Assembly: GCA_023457495.1 (NCBI GenBank)
Contig: JAEWLQ010000014.1
Coordinates: forward strand, 1-63,004
DNA length: 63,004 bases
DNA from: Pseudomonadota bacterium
Lineage (GTDB): Bacteria; Pseudomonadota; Gammaproteobacteria; Steroidobacterales; Steroidobacteraceae
Direction: 5' to 3'
Shown: piece after piece, positions 53,930 to 63,004 of the stretch
How positions within the stretch are numbered: position 1 is the first letter of the stretch
Layout: every line of letters begins with the position of its first letter
Made by a program: the position numbers and the translations under genes
Notes under the pieces: model-generated
The model's database searches: none
What the model was told of the DNA's origin: nothing
Seen by the model: the letters and a program-made list of their open reading frames with translations, nothing else

Positions 53930-55864
53930 CTGCCAGTCGGCGCGGAGGCCGGAGACGATGCGGTGCAGGGCGGGGGCGGTGGTGTCGGCGCCGGGCACGG
54001 GGGCGGTCGCGACCAGTTCGATGCGGGACCAGAAGCGGCGGGGTAGTTGGGCCATCGCGGACTTGCCGTCGCGGCGGCTGAAGAAGCTGCCCCACAGGCC
54101 GCGCAGCGCCATCGGGACGACGGGCACCGCGCGGCGCTCGAGGATCTTCTCCACGCCTTTCTTGAACTCGTTCATCTCGCCGTCGCGCGTGAGTTTGCCT
54201 TCGGGGAAGATGCAGACGAGCTGACCGTCCGCGAGTTCTTCATCGATGCGGTCGTAGGCCTTGCGCAGCGCATCGACATCCTCGCGCGCCGGCGCGATCG
54301 GAATCGCTTGCGCGGTGCGGAAGATGAAACCCAGCACCGGGATCTTGAAGATGTTGTGATCCATCACGAAGCGCACCGGCCGGCGCACGCTGCCGCCGAT
54401 CACGAGGGCATCCATGAAGCTCACGTGGTTGCACACCAGCAGCGCCGGACCGCGCTCCGGGATGTTCTCGAGCCCACTCACCTTGATGCGGTACATCGTG
54501 TTGACGAGCACCCAGGTGAGGAACCGCATCAGGAACTCGGGCACGAGCGTGTAGATATACGCCGCGACCAGCGCGTTCAGAACGGCCGCCAGTATGAAGA
54601 GCTGCGGAATCGTCATGCCCGCGGCCAGCCAGCCGATCGCGAGCACCGACGCGAGCACCATGAACAGCGCGTTCAGGATGTTGTTGCAGGCGATGATGCG
54701 CGCGCGGTGACTTTCGGCGCTGCGCTGCAGGACCAGCGCGTACAGCGGCACTATGAACAATCCGCCGAATGCGCCGATCAACGCGCAATCGAGCACGATG
54801 TCCCAGCCGCCGTCCGCGACGAACTGCGTCCAGCCGACGACGGGCGCTCCGGCCGCGGGCATTCCCGTGCGCTCGAAATACAGGTCGATGAGGCACACGG
54901 TAATGCCGATGGAGCCAAGCGGCACCAGGCCGATCTCCACCTTGTGCCCCGACAGCTTCTCGCAGGCCAGCGAACCGAGCGCGGTGCCGATCGAAAACGC
55001 CGCGAGCAACAGCGTGTAGACGGACTTGTCGCCCTTGAGCACGTCGTGCGTGTAGGCCGGAAGTTGCGCGAGGATCAAGGCGCCGACCAGCCAGAACCAT
55101 GAAATGCCGAGCAGCGAGAGGAAGATGGAACGCGTGCGCGCGGCGAACCTGACTACCTGCCAGGTCGCACTGACCGGGTTCAAGTTCATCTTCAGTTCCG
55201 GGTCCGTCGCCTCGCCGCGCGGGATGAAGCGCGAGAAGACGTACGTCGCGACGGCCACGACGACCATCACGATCGACGCCGCGATGTTCGCGTGGCTCGC
55301 GCCGCTGGCGGTGACCGAGGAATCCGGCGTCGGCACCAGCAAACCACCCATGATCGTGCCGATGAGGATTGCGAGGAACGTGCCGGAATCCACCAGCGCG
55401 TTGCCGCCGACCAGCTCGCTCTGCCGCAGGTGCTGCGGCATGAGCGAATACTTCAGCGGCCCGAAGATCGTCGCGAGCACGCCCAACAGGAACAGCAGGG
55501 CGAGCAGCGAAGGAATGTGTCCGAAATACAGCGCGACGGCGGCGGCCAGCATCACCGCCACTTCCGCGGCGCGCGTCTGGCGGATCAGGCGGCTCTTTTC
55601 GTACTTGTCGGCCAGCTGTCCCGCGATCGCGGAGAACAGGAAGAACGGCAGGATGAAGAGGCCAGGCGCGATATTCGCGAGAAACCTCGCCTGCTCCGCG
55701 GCGACCGTCGCGCCGAACGTGACGGACACGATCAGCGCGTTGCGGAAGAGGTTGTCGTTGAATGCGCCGAAGAACTGTGTGAGGAAGAAGGGCAGGAAAC
55801 GGCGGGTCTTGAGCAGCGCGAATTGCGAGGCTTCCGCGCCGGGCACCTGTTCGGGCAATGACAT
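53927..55864 (-). CDS. MFS transporter fused to a PlsC-type acyltransferase
   Basis: 645 residues from ATG 55864 (MSLPEQVPGAEASQF). Residues about 20-420 form a twelve-helix MFS domain (FFGAFNDNLFRNALIVSVTFG as in lysophospholipid transporter LplT). From about 435 comes a glycerolipid acyltransferase domain with H-x4-D (NHVSFMD) and IFPEGKLTRDGEM. It lacks the AMP-ligase domain of Aas-LplT fusions. It probably flips and re-acylates lysophospholipids. Its TAA stop lies in a dispersed-repeat copy. Confidence 0.92.
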   Translation of the reverse strand: MSLPEQVPGAEASQFALLKTRRFLPFFLTQFFGAFNDNLFRNALIVSVTFGATVAAEQARFLANIAPGLFILPFFLFSAIAGQLADKYEKSRLIRQTRAAEVAVMLAAAVALYFGHIPSLLALLFLLGVLATIFGPLKYSLMPQHLRQSELVGGNALVDSGTFLAILIGTIMGGLLVPTPDSSVTASGASHANIAASIVMVVVAVATYVFSRFIPRGEATDPELKMNLNPVSATWQVVRFAARTRSIFLSLLGISWFWLVGALILAQLPAYTHDVLKGDKSVYTLLLAAFSIGTALGSLACEKLSGHKVEIGLVPLGSIGITVCLIDLYFERTGMPAAGAPVVGWTQFVADGGWDIVLDCALIGAFGGLFIVPLYALVLQRSAESHRARIIACNNILNALFMVLASVLAIGWLAAGMTIPQLFILAAVLNALVAAYIYTLVPEFLMRFLTWVLVNTMYRIKVSGLENIPERGPALLVCNHVSFMDALVIGGSVRRPVRFVMDHNIFKIPVLGFIFRTAQAIPIAPAREDVDALRKAYDRIDEELADGQLVCIFPEGKLTRDGEMNEFKKGVEKILERRAVPVVPMALRGLWGSFFSRRDGKSAMAQLPRRFWSRIELVATAPVPGADTTAPALHRIVSGLRADWQ

Positions 55865-55988
55865 CAGGATTTTTCGGCAGCCCGGGGAGGGGCGAGGCGA
55901 TGCATGCCGCCTGTATATCGCGGCGCAAGATAATCCGCCAGAACGGAGCGTCGACTTCCGTGACCCAAAACCGGCTAGAGTCCGGTTT

Positions 55989-56306
55989 ATGACACGCAAG
56001 CTGCCCCTGGTCGCCCTGCTGGCCGTCTTCGCCGGTTGCACTACCTACAAGTTCTGGGCTGAATCGGATTCGGACCAGCAGGCGGGCACCATCAGCATTT
56101 CCTATGAGTTCCGCCGCTTGGAGAACCCGCAGGTGGACGACCGCGCCGCGAGCACGCTGGTGCGGGACCGCTGCGCCGACTGGGGTTTCAAGAATGGCGC
56201 GACGCGCGAGGGAGAAGGGCGTTCATGCATCGACGGCACGAATGAACGCTGCAATCGCTGGCGCGTGACGCGCGAATATCGCTGCGTCAGGGATGCCGTG
56301 CGCTAG
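55989..56306 (+). CDS. YecR-like lipoprotein
   Basis: 105 residues with lipobox FAGC (C17). The mature part (ISISYEFRRLENPQVDD, RCADWGFKNGATREG, CNRWRVTREYRC) carries three or four cysteines likely to form disulfides. It matches the YecR lipoprotein family of unknown role. It converges with the META gene, overlapping by four bases. Confidence 0.82.
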   Translation: MTRKLPLVALLAVFAGCTTYKFWAESDSDQQAGTISISYEFRRLENPQVDDRAASTLVRDRCADWGFKNGATREGEGRSCIDGTNERCNRWRVTREYRCVRDAVR

Positions 56307-56779
56307 TTCGGCCGCGTTTTCGCCGGCTCCGCCGCGCGGGCCTGGAATGTGGCGAGCGTCTTGTCGCTCGCGTCGAGCAGCTGCAGCGTCTGGCCCGTGA
56401 TCTGCCAGCGGGTCACGCGCGGAAAGATCGCGAGAAACTCATCTTCGATCTTCATGGCCTCGCCGGGGCAGGCCATGCGCGTTCCCGCCATCTGGTCGAA
56501 CTTGAGCTGGCTGCCGTTCAGCGCGTACGAGCCCATCATGCGGTTGCAGCCGGAATAGCCGGCGACGCGCTGATTGTCCGCCTGCAGCACGAAATAGATG
56601 TCCTGCGCGCCCTGGGGCGTGGTGACGACCCGGTCGCCGACCTTTCCGAGCTTCCAATACGTGTCGGCGAGCGTGGCGGTGGATTGCATGGTCGCATCCG
56701 GGGTCGCTTTCGAGGCGCACCCCGCCAGGTTTGTTAGGGCGAGGACCAGGGCGCAGGCGAGCGGGATTCGGGTTTTCAT
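56303..56779 (-). CDS. META domain lipoprotein
   Basis: 158 residues with lipobox LAGC (C21). The META domain (YWKLGKVGDRVV, GYSGCNRMMGSYALNG, AGTRMACPGEAMKIEDEF) matches HslJ-like heat-inducible proteins linked to novobiocin resistance in E. coli. The C-R and A-C cysteines may pair. It is anchored in a membrane facing the periplasm. Confidence 0.88.
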   Translation of the reverse strand: MKTRIPLACALVLALTNLAGCASKATPDATMQSTATLADTYWKLGKVGDRVVTTPQGAQDIYFVLQADNQRVAGYSGCNRMMGSYALNGSQLKFDQMAGTRMACPGEAMKIEDEFLAIFPRVTRWQITGQTLQLLDASDKTLATFQARAAEPAKTRPN

Positions 56780-56827
56780 TCCTGGAGCCTAGGGCCGGCG
56801 CAAGTCCCTGCGTATCAGACGGCAGTC

Positions 56828-57403
56828 CTACATGGACAGCCGATATTCCGTCGCGATCGTCACGAGCAGCCAGAGCAGGAAAAACGAGCCCGCGTCGAGA
56901 AACGCCTTCCACAACACGGTCGGGCGAACCTCGACGCGCTCCGGCGCCGCACCGGACCGGGCGGGCCACCACTTGTTTGGTGTGGTTTTCACGTAGGCAT
57001 CGAATTCGGAGGGAAAAGCGTTCGCGAGGCTCTTTTCCTCGCGCGCGGCCGCCCTCCATACGAGCGCCAGGATGCAGAGCAGGGTGATCGCGCACAGCGT
57101 CGCGGACCGGGTCGTCAACCCTAAACCCAGGGCGCCGAGCACCGACAACGAATACAAGGGATGCCGGCAGGCCGCATAAGGCCCGGTGGTGACCAGCACC
57201 GCGTCCTTGTGGCCCGCGATGTAGACCGAGCACCAGATGCGGCCCAGGCTCGCGAGCGCGACGCACACAAACCCGAGGAAACCCGTGACGTAGTAGATCC
57301 AGGACCCGACCTGACGCGGGCCGACGAATGCGGAGACGACGATCAGCGCGAGATAGATCGCGAACGTGGCGCGCAGGCGCGGCGTGCTGGCGGATTCGGT
57401 CAT
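56828..57403 (-). CDS. Isoprenylcysteine carboxyl methyltransferase family membrane protein
   Basis: 191 residues from ATG 57403 (MTESAST). Four or five membrane helices; AACRHPLYSLSVLGALG carries the H-P-x-Y motif of the ICMT/PEMT-type superfamily. Bacterial members methylate lipids or have unknown substrates. It is divergent from msrA. Confidence 0.85.
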   Translation of the reverse strand: MTESASTPRLRATFAIYLALIVVSAFVGPRQVGSWIYYVTGFLGFVCVALASLGRIWCSVYIAGHKDAVLVTTGPYAACRHPLYSLSVLGALGLGLTTRSATLCAITLLCILALVWRAAAREEKSLANAFPSEFDAYVKTTPNKWWPARSGAAPERVEVRPTVLWKAFLDAGSFFLLWLLVTIATEYRLSM

Positions 57404-57485
57404 GGGCCGCGCCAGTCTGGCACTTGAGGTGTGTGCGGTGCCACCCCACACTGGGTTGCCCCCCGATCATCCGTGGAGCCCGACC

Positions 57486-58118
57486 ATGGCCCTACTCAGC
57501 AAGAAGACCGTCATTCCCGCGCAGGACGAAGCGCTTCCCGGCCGCAATACGCCGCTGCCTCTCTCCGGCAGGCATTTCGTCAACGGCTCCAACATCAAGC
57601 AGCCCGCGGTCGGAGGGCTCGAGGAAGCGGTGTTCGGATTGGGCTGCTTCTGGGGTGCGGAGCGCAAGTTCTGGCAGATTCCGGGTGTCGTCACCACCGC
57701 GGTGGGTTACGCCGGCGGCTTCACGCCGAACGCGACCTATGAGGAAGTCTGTTCGGGTCGCACCGGTCACACCGAGGTCGTGCGCGTGATCTACGATCCC
57801 GCCAAGGTGAGTTACGAGACGCTGCTCAAGGCGTTCTGGGAATCGCACGATCCGACGCAGGGCATGCGCCAGGGCAACGACGTCGGCACGCAGTACCGCT
57901 CGGCTATCTACTGGACCACGGATGCGCAGAAGACGGCGGCGGAGGACGGCAAGCGCCGCTACCAGGAAGCGTTGTCGAAGGCGCACCGGGCGCAGATCAA
58001 GACCGAGATTCGCGAGGCGCCGGACTTCTACTACGCCGAGGAGTACCACCAGCAGTACCTCGCGAAGAATCCCAATGGGTATTGCGGGCTCGGCGGGTGC
58101 GGGATTTCGTACAGCTGA
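57486..58118 (+). CDS. msrA: Peptide methionine sulfoxide reductase MsrA
   Basis: 210 residues. Catalytic C54 in GLGCFWGAERKFW; VGYAGGFTPNATYEEVCSGRTGHTEVV; C-terminal resolving cysteine in PNGYCGLGGCGISY. It reduces methionine-S-sulfoxide in proteins with thioredoxin. ATG 57486 follows gtggagcccgacc. The length is typical. Confidence 0.96.
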   Translation: MALLSKKTVIPAQDEALPGRNTPLPLSGRHFVNGSNIKQPAVGGLEEAVFGLGCFWGAERKFWQIPGVVTTAVGYAGGFTPNATYEEVCSGRTGHTEVVRVIYDPAKVSYETLLKAFWESHDPTQGMRQGNDVGTQYRSAIYWTTDAQKTAAEDGKRRYQEALSKAHRAQIKTEIREAPDFYYAEEYHQQYLAKNPNGYCGLGGCGISYS

Positions 58119-58130
58119 GGCATTGCGCCG

Positions 58131-59372
58131 TCAGGGTGCGCTCACCAGCCCGGCGAGGAACCCCCAGGTGTAGTCGCGCCTCTTCCAGTTGATCGCTCGC
58201 TCGTTCTGGCGCGGTTCAGTCGAAAGCTCGAACCAGGGCGTCTTGCCGCGGGGACCAAACCGTCGCGCGTAGGTTTGCAGCGAGAGAACACCGACTTCTC
58301 CGTGGCAGCCGCGGCAGCCACCGGACTGGAATCCCACCTCGAACATCGAGCGACGCGGGAAACGGATGCTGGCTTCCCGCTCGCCAGGCTCGTGCCGGCG
58401 CAGGCCACTCTTTCCCGCGAATAGATCGCGCGGATCGAGTCGCAGATCGAAGAAGTCCTGATTGTCCTCGCCGGGCTGGGCCGACATCGGATCGACGCGG
58501 TACACCCGCATTTGCACGCTCTCGACGATGGGCGTCACGACCAGTTTGCCGGCGTCGTCGGTCAGGAGCATTCGCCGCACCAGCGCGACCTGCGTTCCGG
58601 CGGGAAACTGCGGCAGCTCCGGATTCGGGACCACGGGAGGACGCGCGGAAGGAAAAGGCGCGTATGACTCGTTCCAGACGAAGGGCCGGGGAAAGTCGGC
58701 GAGTTTCCGTAGATAGGCAAGTGTCGCGGCGCGTCCTTCCGGCAATCGCACGAGGACGTAGAACACCGAACGTCCCTGCGTGAATTCGACGTGCCGGATG
58801 GCGGCGGGCTGCTGCCAGTCGCTGCCGGCCATCATCACCCACGGGCCGCTCGAGTCGAAGAGGTCGGGCGGCAGGTAGGCGAGATCGGGATGCTCGGGAT
58901 CGTATGCGGCGGCGAACTCCCGGGCTCTGGTCGAGATCGCGAACACGTCAGGCAAATGCGCCAGCTCGGTTTCGCTCAACGCGAGGCGACGGATGATCCG
59001 CGCGCAGCGCCGCGCGATCGCATTGCGGTTGACCTGGTCATCGGCGTTCGGGTCGGAGACCTGGTCGAACAAGGCCCACAGCGCGCTTTGCAGGATCGCG
59101 CGTTTGACGGGAGAGGTGATCGCCTTGTGCGCGTTGCTCGAGAGGAAGGTGTCGAGTTGTCCGATCACGGTGTCGTATTCGTTTCCCGACACGCTGAAGA
59201 ACGCGCGAACGCGCGCGGGATCGTCTGGAGAGGGCAATTGCGCGGGCTCCGCGTGCAGCGCCGCGAACAGCACGTTCCAAGTGTGCGAAGGATCCGGATC
59301 GAAAAGGAGGTCCGCGGAACGGGCAGCGGACGCCCCGAGCAGACAAACTACCAGGAGGGAAAGAATCTTCAC
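58131..59372 (-). CDS. Exported protein of unknown function with one C-terminal haem-c motif
   Basis: 413 residues, signal peptide 1-19 (MKILSLLVVCLLGASAARS). A single C-x2-C-H (GGCRGCHGEVG) near residue 352 could bind covalent haem, but no surrounding cytochrome c fold is recognisable. The rest is rich in FP, P-P and R segments (SSGPWVMMAGSDW, EFTQGRSVFYVLVRLPEGR). I do not recognise a family. It is convergent with msrA, 12 bases apart. Confidence 0.78.
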   Translation of the reverse strand: MKILSLLVVCLLGASAARSADLLFDPDPSHTWNVLFAALHAEPAQLPSPDDPARVRAFFSVSGNEYDTVIGQLDTFLSSNAHKAITSPVKRAILQSALWALFDQVSDPNADDQVNRNAIARRCARIIRRLALSETELAHLPDVFAISTRAREFAAAYDPEHPDLAYLPPDLFDSSGPWVMMAGSDWQQPAAIRHVEFTQGRSVFYVLVRLPEGRAATLAYLRKLADFPRPFVWNESYAPFPSARPPVVPNPELPQFPAGTQVALVRRMLLTDDAGKLVVTPIVESVQMRVYRVDPMSAQPGEDNQDFFDLRLDPRDLFAGKSGLRRHEPGEREASIRFPRRSMFEVGFQSGGCRGCHGEVGVLSLQTYARRFGPRGKTPWFELSTEPRQNERAINWKRRDYTWGFLAGLVSAP

Positions 59373-59434
59373 GTCGCCTCCGATGCGCCGATCCTTGCGC
59401 GCGGGCCGAGCGTATCACCCCACCGGGGTAGGGC

Positions 59435-60178
59435 TCACCTCCGGGCGCGCAACCGGCGATTCAAGATCAGCGCAAGCGCGATCCAGGCCATGGCCCACCC
59501 GGTCATGCCCCCGATCGCCAGGTGGAAGATCTCCGTCTCCAGGTAGTTGGGCCGATGCATCGCCACGTTCGCGAACGCCCAGGCGGAGGACGTCGTGACC
59601 AGCAGGAGCGCCGCGCCCGCACGTGCGCGATTGGTCATGGTCCAGGGGCGAGCATGTACGTGAGGTTTGAGACGCCACGCCCACAGGCCGAGCATCACGA
59701 GGCCGAACAACGTGCTCAGATGCTGCAACACCTTGTAGAGCGGCATGGCGTAGCCACCGATGTCGAAGGCGGTGAGACGCAGGAAGGGAAGCGCGTCGAC
59801 CACGGGCGTGTTGCCGTGAGTGAAGGCATCCCAGGCGATGTGCGTCGCCGCGCCGAGGATCACCGCGATGGAGGCGCGAAGCAGCAGGCCGGGCGTGAAG
59901 GTCCTTTCGGACGGCGTGAAGCGGGCGCGCCAGGCATCGGGCAGCAGCGCGAACGTCGGGGTCTCCACGACACGCACGAACAGGATCCACAGCGTGAGCC
60001 CCACGGGCCAGCAGAACCAGAACAGGGCGGGGATGCTGTGCGTGAACAGATACAGGGTCCACGGCGTGAAATACGAAAAATCCGGTGACATGCTGCCGAT
60101 CATCAGCGCCGCCAGCGGCAGGCGCGTGAAGCGCCGCAGCGGCAGCACGGCCGCCGCGTGGGAGAGGGTGAAAGGCAT
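59435..60178 (-). CDS. DUF4184 family membrane protein
   Basis: 247 residues from ATG 60178 (MPFTLSHAAAVLPLRR), the characteristic opening of DUF4184, including SHAAAVLP and SMSPDFSYF. About six helices follow. ATHIAWDAFTHG resembles the conserved histidine/aspartate pattern of related metal-dependent membrane hydrolases, but no activity is assigned. The 225-base gap to the next gene holds no clear element beyond its promoter. Confidence 0.85.
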   Translation of the reverse strand: MPFTLSHAAAVLPLRRFTRLPLAALMIGSMSPDFSYFTPWTLYLFTHSIPALFWFCWPVGLTLWILFVRVVETPTFALLPDAWRARFTPSERTFTPGLLLRASIAVILGAATHIAWDAFTHGNTPVVDALPFLRLTAFDIGGYAMPLYKVLQHLSTLFGLVMLGLWAWRLKPHVHARPWTMTNRARAGAALLLVTTSSAWAFANVAMHRPNYLETEIFHLAIGGMTGWAMAWIALALILNRRLRARR

Positions 60179-60403
60179 GTTCCGGACGCTACCGGCTGTG
60201 GCCGCTGCGATGGTGATCAATTGTGGCGATGGACATGACGTGCGAGCGACCCGGCCCTCATCAGGGTAACGATTAGCCCTCATGTCTGTGATTTTTCAGG
60301 ACATCGGACCCACGGAAAGTCAGTCTTGCTCCCCGCTCGGGGGTGGGTTGAACTACGGCGTCATGGGCGGCACGAGTTGCCGCGCCGTTCCGATGGGGGT
60401 CGT

Positions 60404-61360
60404 TTGAACCAGAAGTTTCGCGGCTTCGCCGCAGGCGCCGCCTTGTGCGCGCTGTTTGGCGCGTTGCCGCAAGTCACGTTCGCCGCCGACAAGAAGATCC
60501 TGTTCCTCGCGGGTCCGCGCGATCACGGCGGTGGCGGCCGGCACGAATACGAGCTCGACCTGCGCACGCTCGCGGAGTCATTCGACAAGGCGACGAACCT
60601 GAGTGGTGTGAGTACGGAGGTGCTGGTCGGCTCGCTGCCGCGCGATCTCACACCGGTGCTGAACGCGTCGGTCATCGTGATCAACTCGAGCTCGGATCGG
60701 CACGAGAAGGAAACGCATCCGCTGTTTCCGCCGAACCCGACCACCAACGGCCGTGGCTACGACGAACAGACCGCGGCCTATCTCAAGTCGCTCGACGGCT
60801 TCATCAAGCAGCACGGCATCGGCGTCGTTATCCTGCACTACGCGAGCTGGGTCGAGAACTGGAGCGCGCGCGACTACTACCTCAAGTGGACCGGTGGCCT
60901 GTGGGTGCAGATGGCCTCCAAGAATCCGGTGGACGATTGGTCGATGAGCCTGCTCGACAGGACACACCCGGTGTTGCGCGGCGTGAAGCCCTGGGAATAT
61001 CGCGATGAGGTCTTCAGCCGCTATTTCCTGCCGCCAAACGACTCGCGGCGCACGGACCTCATTCTCGCGACGCCGAAGGCGGACCGGCAGAGCATCGGCC
61101 CGCAGGTCGCCGCGTGGGCCTACCAACGTGATGACGGCGGGCGCGGTTTCGTGTTCGGCGGGCTCGACTTCCGCGACAACCTCGCGCAGGACAACTACCG
61201 CAAGTTCCTGCTGAACGGCATCGCGTGGGCCGCGCGCATCGAGATTCCGAAGGAAGGCATCGAGTCGCCGACCCCGGACGTCAGCAATGTGTCGCCGCGC
61301 TCGTTCGCGGCAGGACCGCCACCGGCTGCACCGCCGGCGCCGAAGACCGAGACCCAATAA
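60404..61360 (+). CDS. Exported ThuA-like protein
   Basis: 318 residues from TTG 60404 (gatgggggtcg ribosome site). Signal peptide about 1-25 (ending VTFA). The body begins KKILFLAGPRDHGGGGRHEYE, then VIVINSSSDRH, VVILHYASWVENW and RGFVFGGLDFRDN, the ThuA (trehalose-utilisation, class I amidotransferase-like) fold. Such genes often neighbour PQQ sugar dehydrogenases. The tail is proline/alanine-rich. The PQQ enzyme starts three bases later. Confidence 0.85.
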   Translation: MNQKFRGFAAGAALCALFGALPQVTFAADKKILFLAGPRDHGGGGRHEYELDLRTLAESFDKATNLSGVSTEVLVGSLPRDLTPVLNASVIVINSSSDRHEKETHPLFPPNPTTNGRGYDEQTAAYLKSLDGFIKQHGIGVVILHYASWVENWSARDYYLKWTGGLWVQMASKNPVDDWSMSLLDRTHPVLRGVKPWEYRDEVFSRYFLPPNDSRRTDLILATPKADRQSIGPQVAAWAYQRDDGGRGFVFGGLDFRDNLAQDNYRKFLLNGIAWAARIEIPKEGIESPTPDVSNVSPRSFAAGPPPAAPPAPKTETQ

Positions 61361-61363
61361 CAG

Positions 61364-63004
61364 ATGAAGACTTTCCCGCGCGTCCTCGGCGTCGCGTTCG
61401 CGTTGTTATCGATGTCCCACGCCGCGGAGTGGCCCGACTACGGCGGCAAGCCGGACCAGTCGAAATTCGTCGAGGCCCGCGACATCACGAAGAAGAATGT
61501 CGCGAAGCTTGCGGTGGCCTGGATCTATCCGACGAACGACGAGCGCGCCTACCAGTTCAACCCGGTGATCGCCGACGGCGTGATGTACGTGCTGGCGAAA
61601 AACAGCTCGCTGGTGGCCATCGACGTGAAGACCCGCAAGGAGCTGTGGATCCACGCGAACCTGCACGGCATCACCAATCGCGGCATCAACTACTGGCGCA
61701 GCAAGGATGGCAAGGACCGCCGGCTGCTGTTCGTGATGGACGACCTGCTGCAGGCGATCGACGCGCGCACGGGCAAATCGATTTCGACGTTCGGCGTCGA
61801 CGGCGCGGTCGACATCCGCGAGGGTCTCGGCCGCGATCCGGCCACCATCCGCCGCGCGGCCTCTTCCACGCCGGGACGGATCTTCGAGAACCTCATCATC
61901 CTCGGCAGCTCGCCGGGCGAGGGCTATTTCTCCGCGCCGGGACACGTGCGCGCCTACGACGTGGTGACCGGCAAACTCGCCTGGATCTTCCACACGATCC
62001 CGCAGCCCGGCGAATTCGGCTACGACACCTGGCCGAAGGATGCGTACAAGTACGTCGGCGGCGCGAACGTCTGGGGCGAGATCACGCTCGACGAGAAACG
62101 CGGCATCGCCTATCTACCCGTCTCGTCGCCGACCTATGATTACTACGGTGGCGATCGGCACGGCATGAATCTCTTCAGCGACAGCCTGGTTGCGGTCGAG
62201 GCGCGCACCGGCAAGCGCCTGTGGCATTTCCAGTTCGTGCACCACGACCTGTGGGACTACGACCCGACCGCGGCCCCGCAATTGATCACGGTGCGCAAGG
62301 ACGGCAGGACCATCGAAGCCGTCGCCCAGGCGACCAAGCAGGGTTTCGTGTTCGTGTTCGACCGGGTGACCGGCGAGCCCGTGTGGCCCATCGAGGAGCG
62401 CCCCGTTCCGGCGAGCGACGTGCCTGGCGAGAAGGCCTGGCCGACTCAGCCGCATTCGACGCTGCCGCCGAGTGCGCGGCAGGTCGTGAAGCCCGACGAT
62501 CTCACGCCGTTCTTCATCACCGAGGCGGAACGCACCGCCTGGCGCGAGCGCATCGGCAAGGCGCGCACCGGGTTGTTCAATCCGCCGGCGCTCACGGAAT
62601 CGGCCGTCGTGCCGGGCGCGGTGGGTGGCACCAACTGGGGCAACACCGCCGCGCATCCGGACGCCGGCGTCATCTATGTGCTCAACCAGGACTTCCCGTC
62701 TTTCTACCGGCTGCAGGAGCTCACCGAGACCAGCGGTCCGCGCTCGCCGTTCGGGCCACCGGATCCTGCAAGGATCGAGCGCGGCAGGAAAACCTACGAG
62801 GAGTCCTGCGCGGTGTGCCACGGCGCGGACCGGGCCGGCACGCCGGCGGGACCGTCGCTGCTCGGCATCGGCGGGCGCATCAACGCCCCCCAGTTCGCGC
62901 GCATCATCACCTACGGCAACGGGCGGATGCCGCCGCTGCCGCACGTGTCCGCGCAACAGGCCGGCGACATCCTGGCCTACCTGGGTGGCGGCGCACGCAT
63001 GCGC
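61364..63004 (+). CDS. PQQ-dependent dehydrogenase with cytochrome c domain (3' end cut)
   Basis: At least 547 residues, open at the window edge. Signal peptide 1-20 (MKTFPRVLGVAFALLSMSHA). PQQ propeller signatures: WPDYGGKPDQSKF, GVMYVLAKNSSLVAID, TGKLAWIFHTIPQPGEFGYD, FQFVHHDLWDYD and TKQGFVFVFDRVTGEPVWP. Near residue 482 a cytochrome c haem site (SCAVCHGAD) follows, with the axial methionine probably in GRMPPL. Such quinohaemoproteins oxidise alcohols or sugars in the periplasm. Coupled to the ThuA gene by a three-base gap. Confidence 0.92.
   Translation, partial: MKTFPRVLGVAFALLSMSHAAEWPDYGGKPDQSKFVEARDITKKNVAKLAVAWIYPTNDERAYQFNPVIADGVMYVLAKNSSLVAIDVKTRKELWIHANLHGITNRGINYWRSKDGKDRRLLFVMDDLLQAIDARTGKSISTFGVDGAVDIREGLGRDPATIRRAASSTPGRIFENLIILGSSPGEGYFSAPGHVRAYDVVTGKLAWIFHTIPQPGEFGYDTWPKDAYKYVGGANVWGEITLDEKRGIAYLPVSSPTYDYYGGDRHGMNLFSDSLVAVEARTGKRLWHFQFVHHDLWDYDPTAAPQLITVRKDGRTIEAVAQATKQGFVFVFDRVTGEPVWPIEERPVPASDVPGEKAWPTQPHSTLPPSARQVVKPDDLTPFFITEAERTAWRERIGKARTGLFNPPALTESAVVPGAVGGTNWGNTAAHPDAGVIYVLNQDFPSFYRLQELTETSGPRSPFGPPDPARIERGRKTYEESCAVCHGADRAGTPAGPSLLGIGGRINAPQFARIITYGNGRMPPLPHVSAQQAGDILAYLGGGARMR

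Overview
This window is GC-rich, gene-dense chromosomal DNA, almost certainly from a gammaproteobacterium. A TorF-family porin behind a sigma-54 promoter, a fused RlmKL methyltransferase, a YecR-like lipoprotein and a TonB receptor fit a free-living soil or water relative of the Steroidobacterales/Xanthomonadales/Nevskiales; that placement is inference. I found no rRNA, tRNA, CRISPR array, phage block or intact insertion sequence. No gene-free stretch exceeds 300 bases; the longest are 25449-25688 and 60179-60403, both between divergent genes.

Layout: 71-1303 holds a small cupin protein and a TorF porin with a sigma-54 (-24/-12) promoter. 1408-6357 holds a MATE exporter and a small amine-catabolism group (class III aminotransferase, PuuR-like XRE-cupin regulator, PuuC-like aldehyde dehydrogenase). 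6339-11372 is a tightly overlapping run: exonuclease/GIY-YIG nuclease, BtrH-like protein, RlmKL, OsmC. 11463-17670 holds a ketopantoate reductase-like protein, a serine hydrolase, a Gfo/Idh/MocA oxidoreductase, an M20 peptidase, a deacetylase and Dps. 17696-21919 has a DUF3500 protein and a histidine kinase with an HDOD response regulator. 22003-33549 is a large polyamine block. 33595-43613 has a methionine transaminase/omega-amidase/transsulfuration group, an HDOD-like protein, an S9 peptidase, isocitrate dehydrogenase, agmatine deiminase, PPK2 and two paralogous tiny HTH-like proteins. 43637-53888 has a TPR protein, TonB receptor, patatin-barrel protein, small unknowns, a GntR-ABC operon and a RIO/Kdo-like kinase. 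53927-63004 has an MFS-acyltransferase fusion, lipoproteins, MsrA, a haem-motif protein, and a ThuA protein followed by a PQQ dehydrogenase-cytochrome c cut by the window end.

The dominant theme is polyamine use. PotF-G-H-I imports putrescine or spermidine. Two PuuA-like gamma-glutamylpolyamine synthetases, a PuuB-like oxidase, a PuuC-like dehydrogenase and a PuuD hydrolase make a complete gamma-glutamylation route to GABA. Class III aminotransferases offer a direct transamination route, and agmatine deiminase feeds agmatine in. The divergent puu promoter region carries two mirrored copies of ATAATARACACCG resembling the E. coli PuuR operator core.

The most unusual signal is a dispersed repeat beginning AATGGGGACATTCCTCGTTT. 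It occurs as three single copies and one inverted pair. In all five half-units its AATGGGG end lies at, or a few bases past, the stop codon of a gene reading into it; some copies supply the stop codon, extend a protein, or form the leader or the edge of the next gene.
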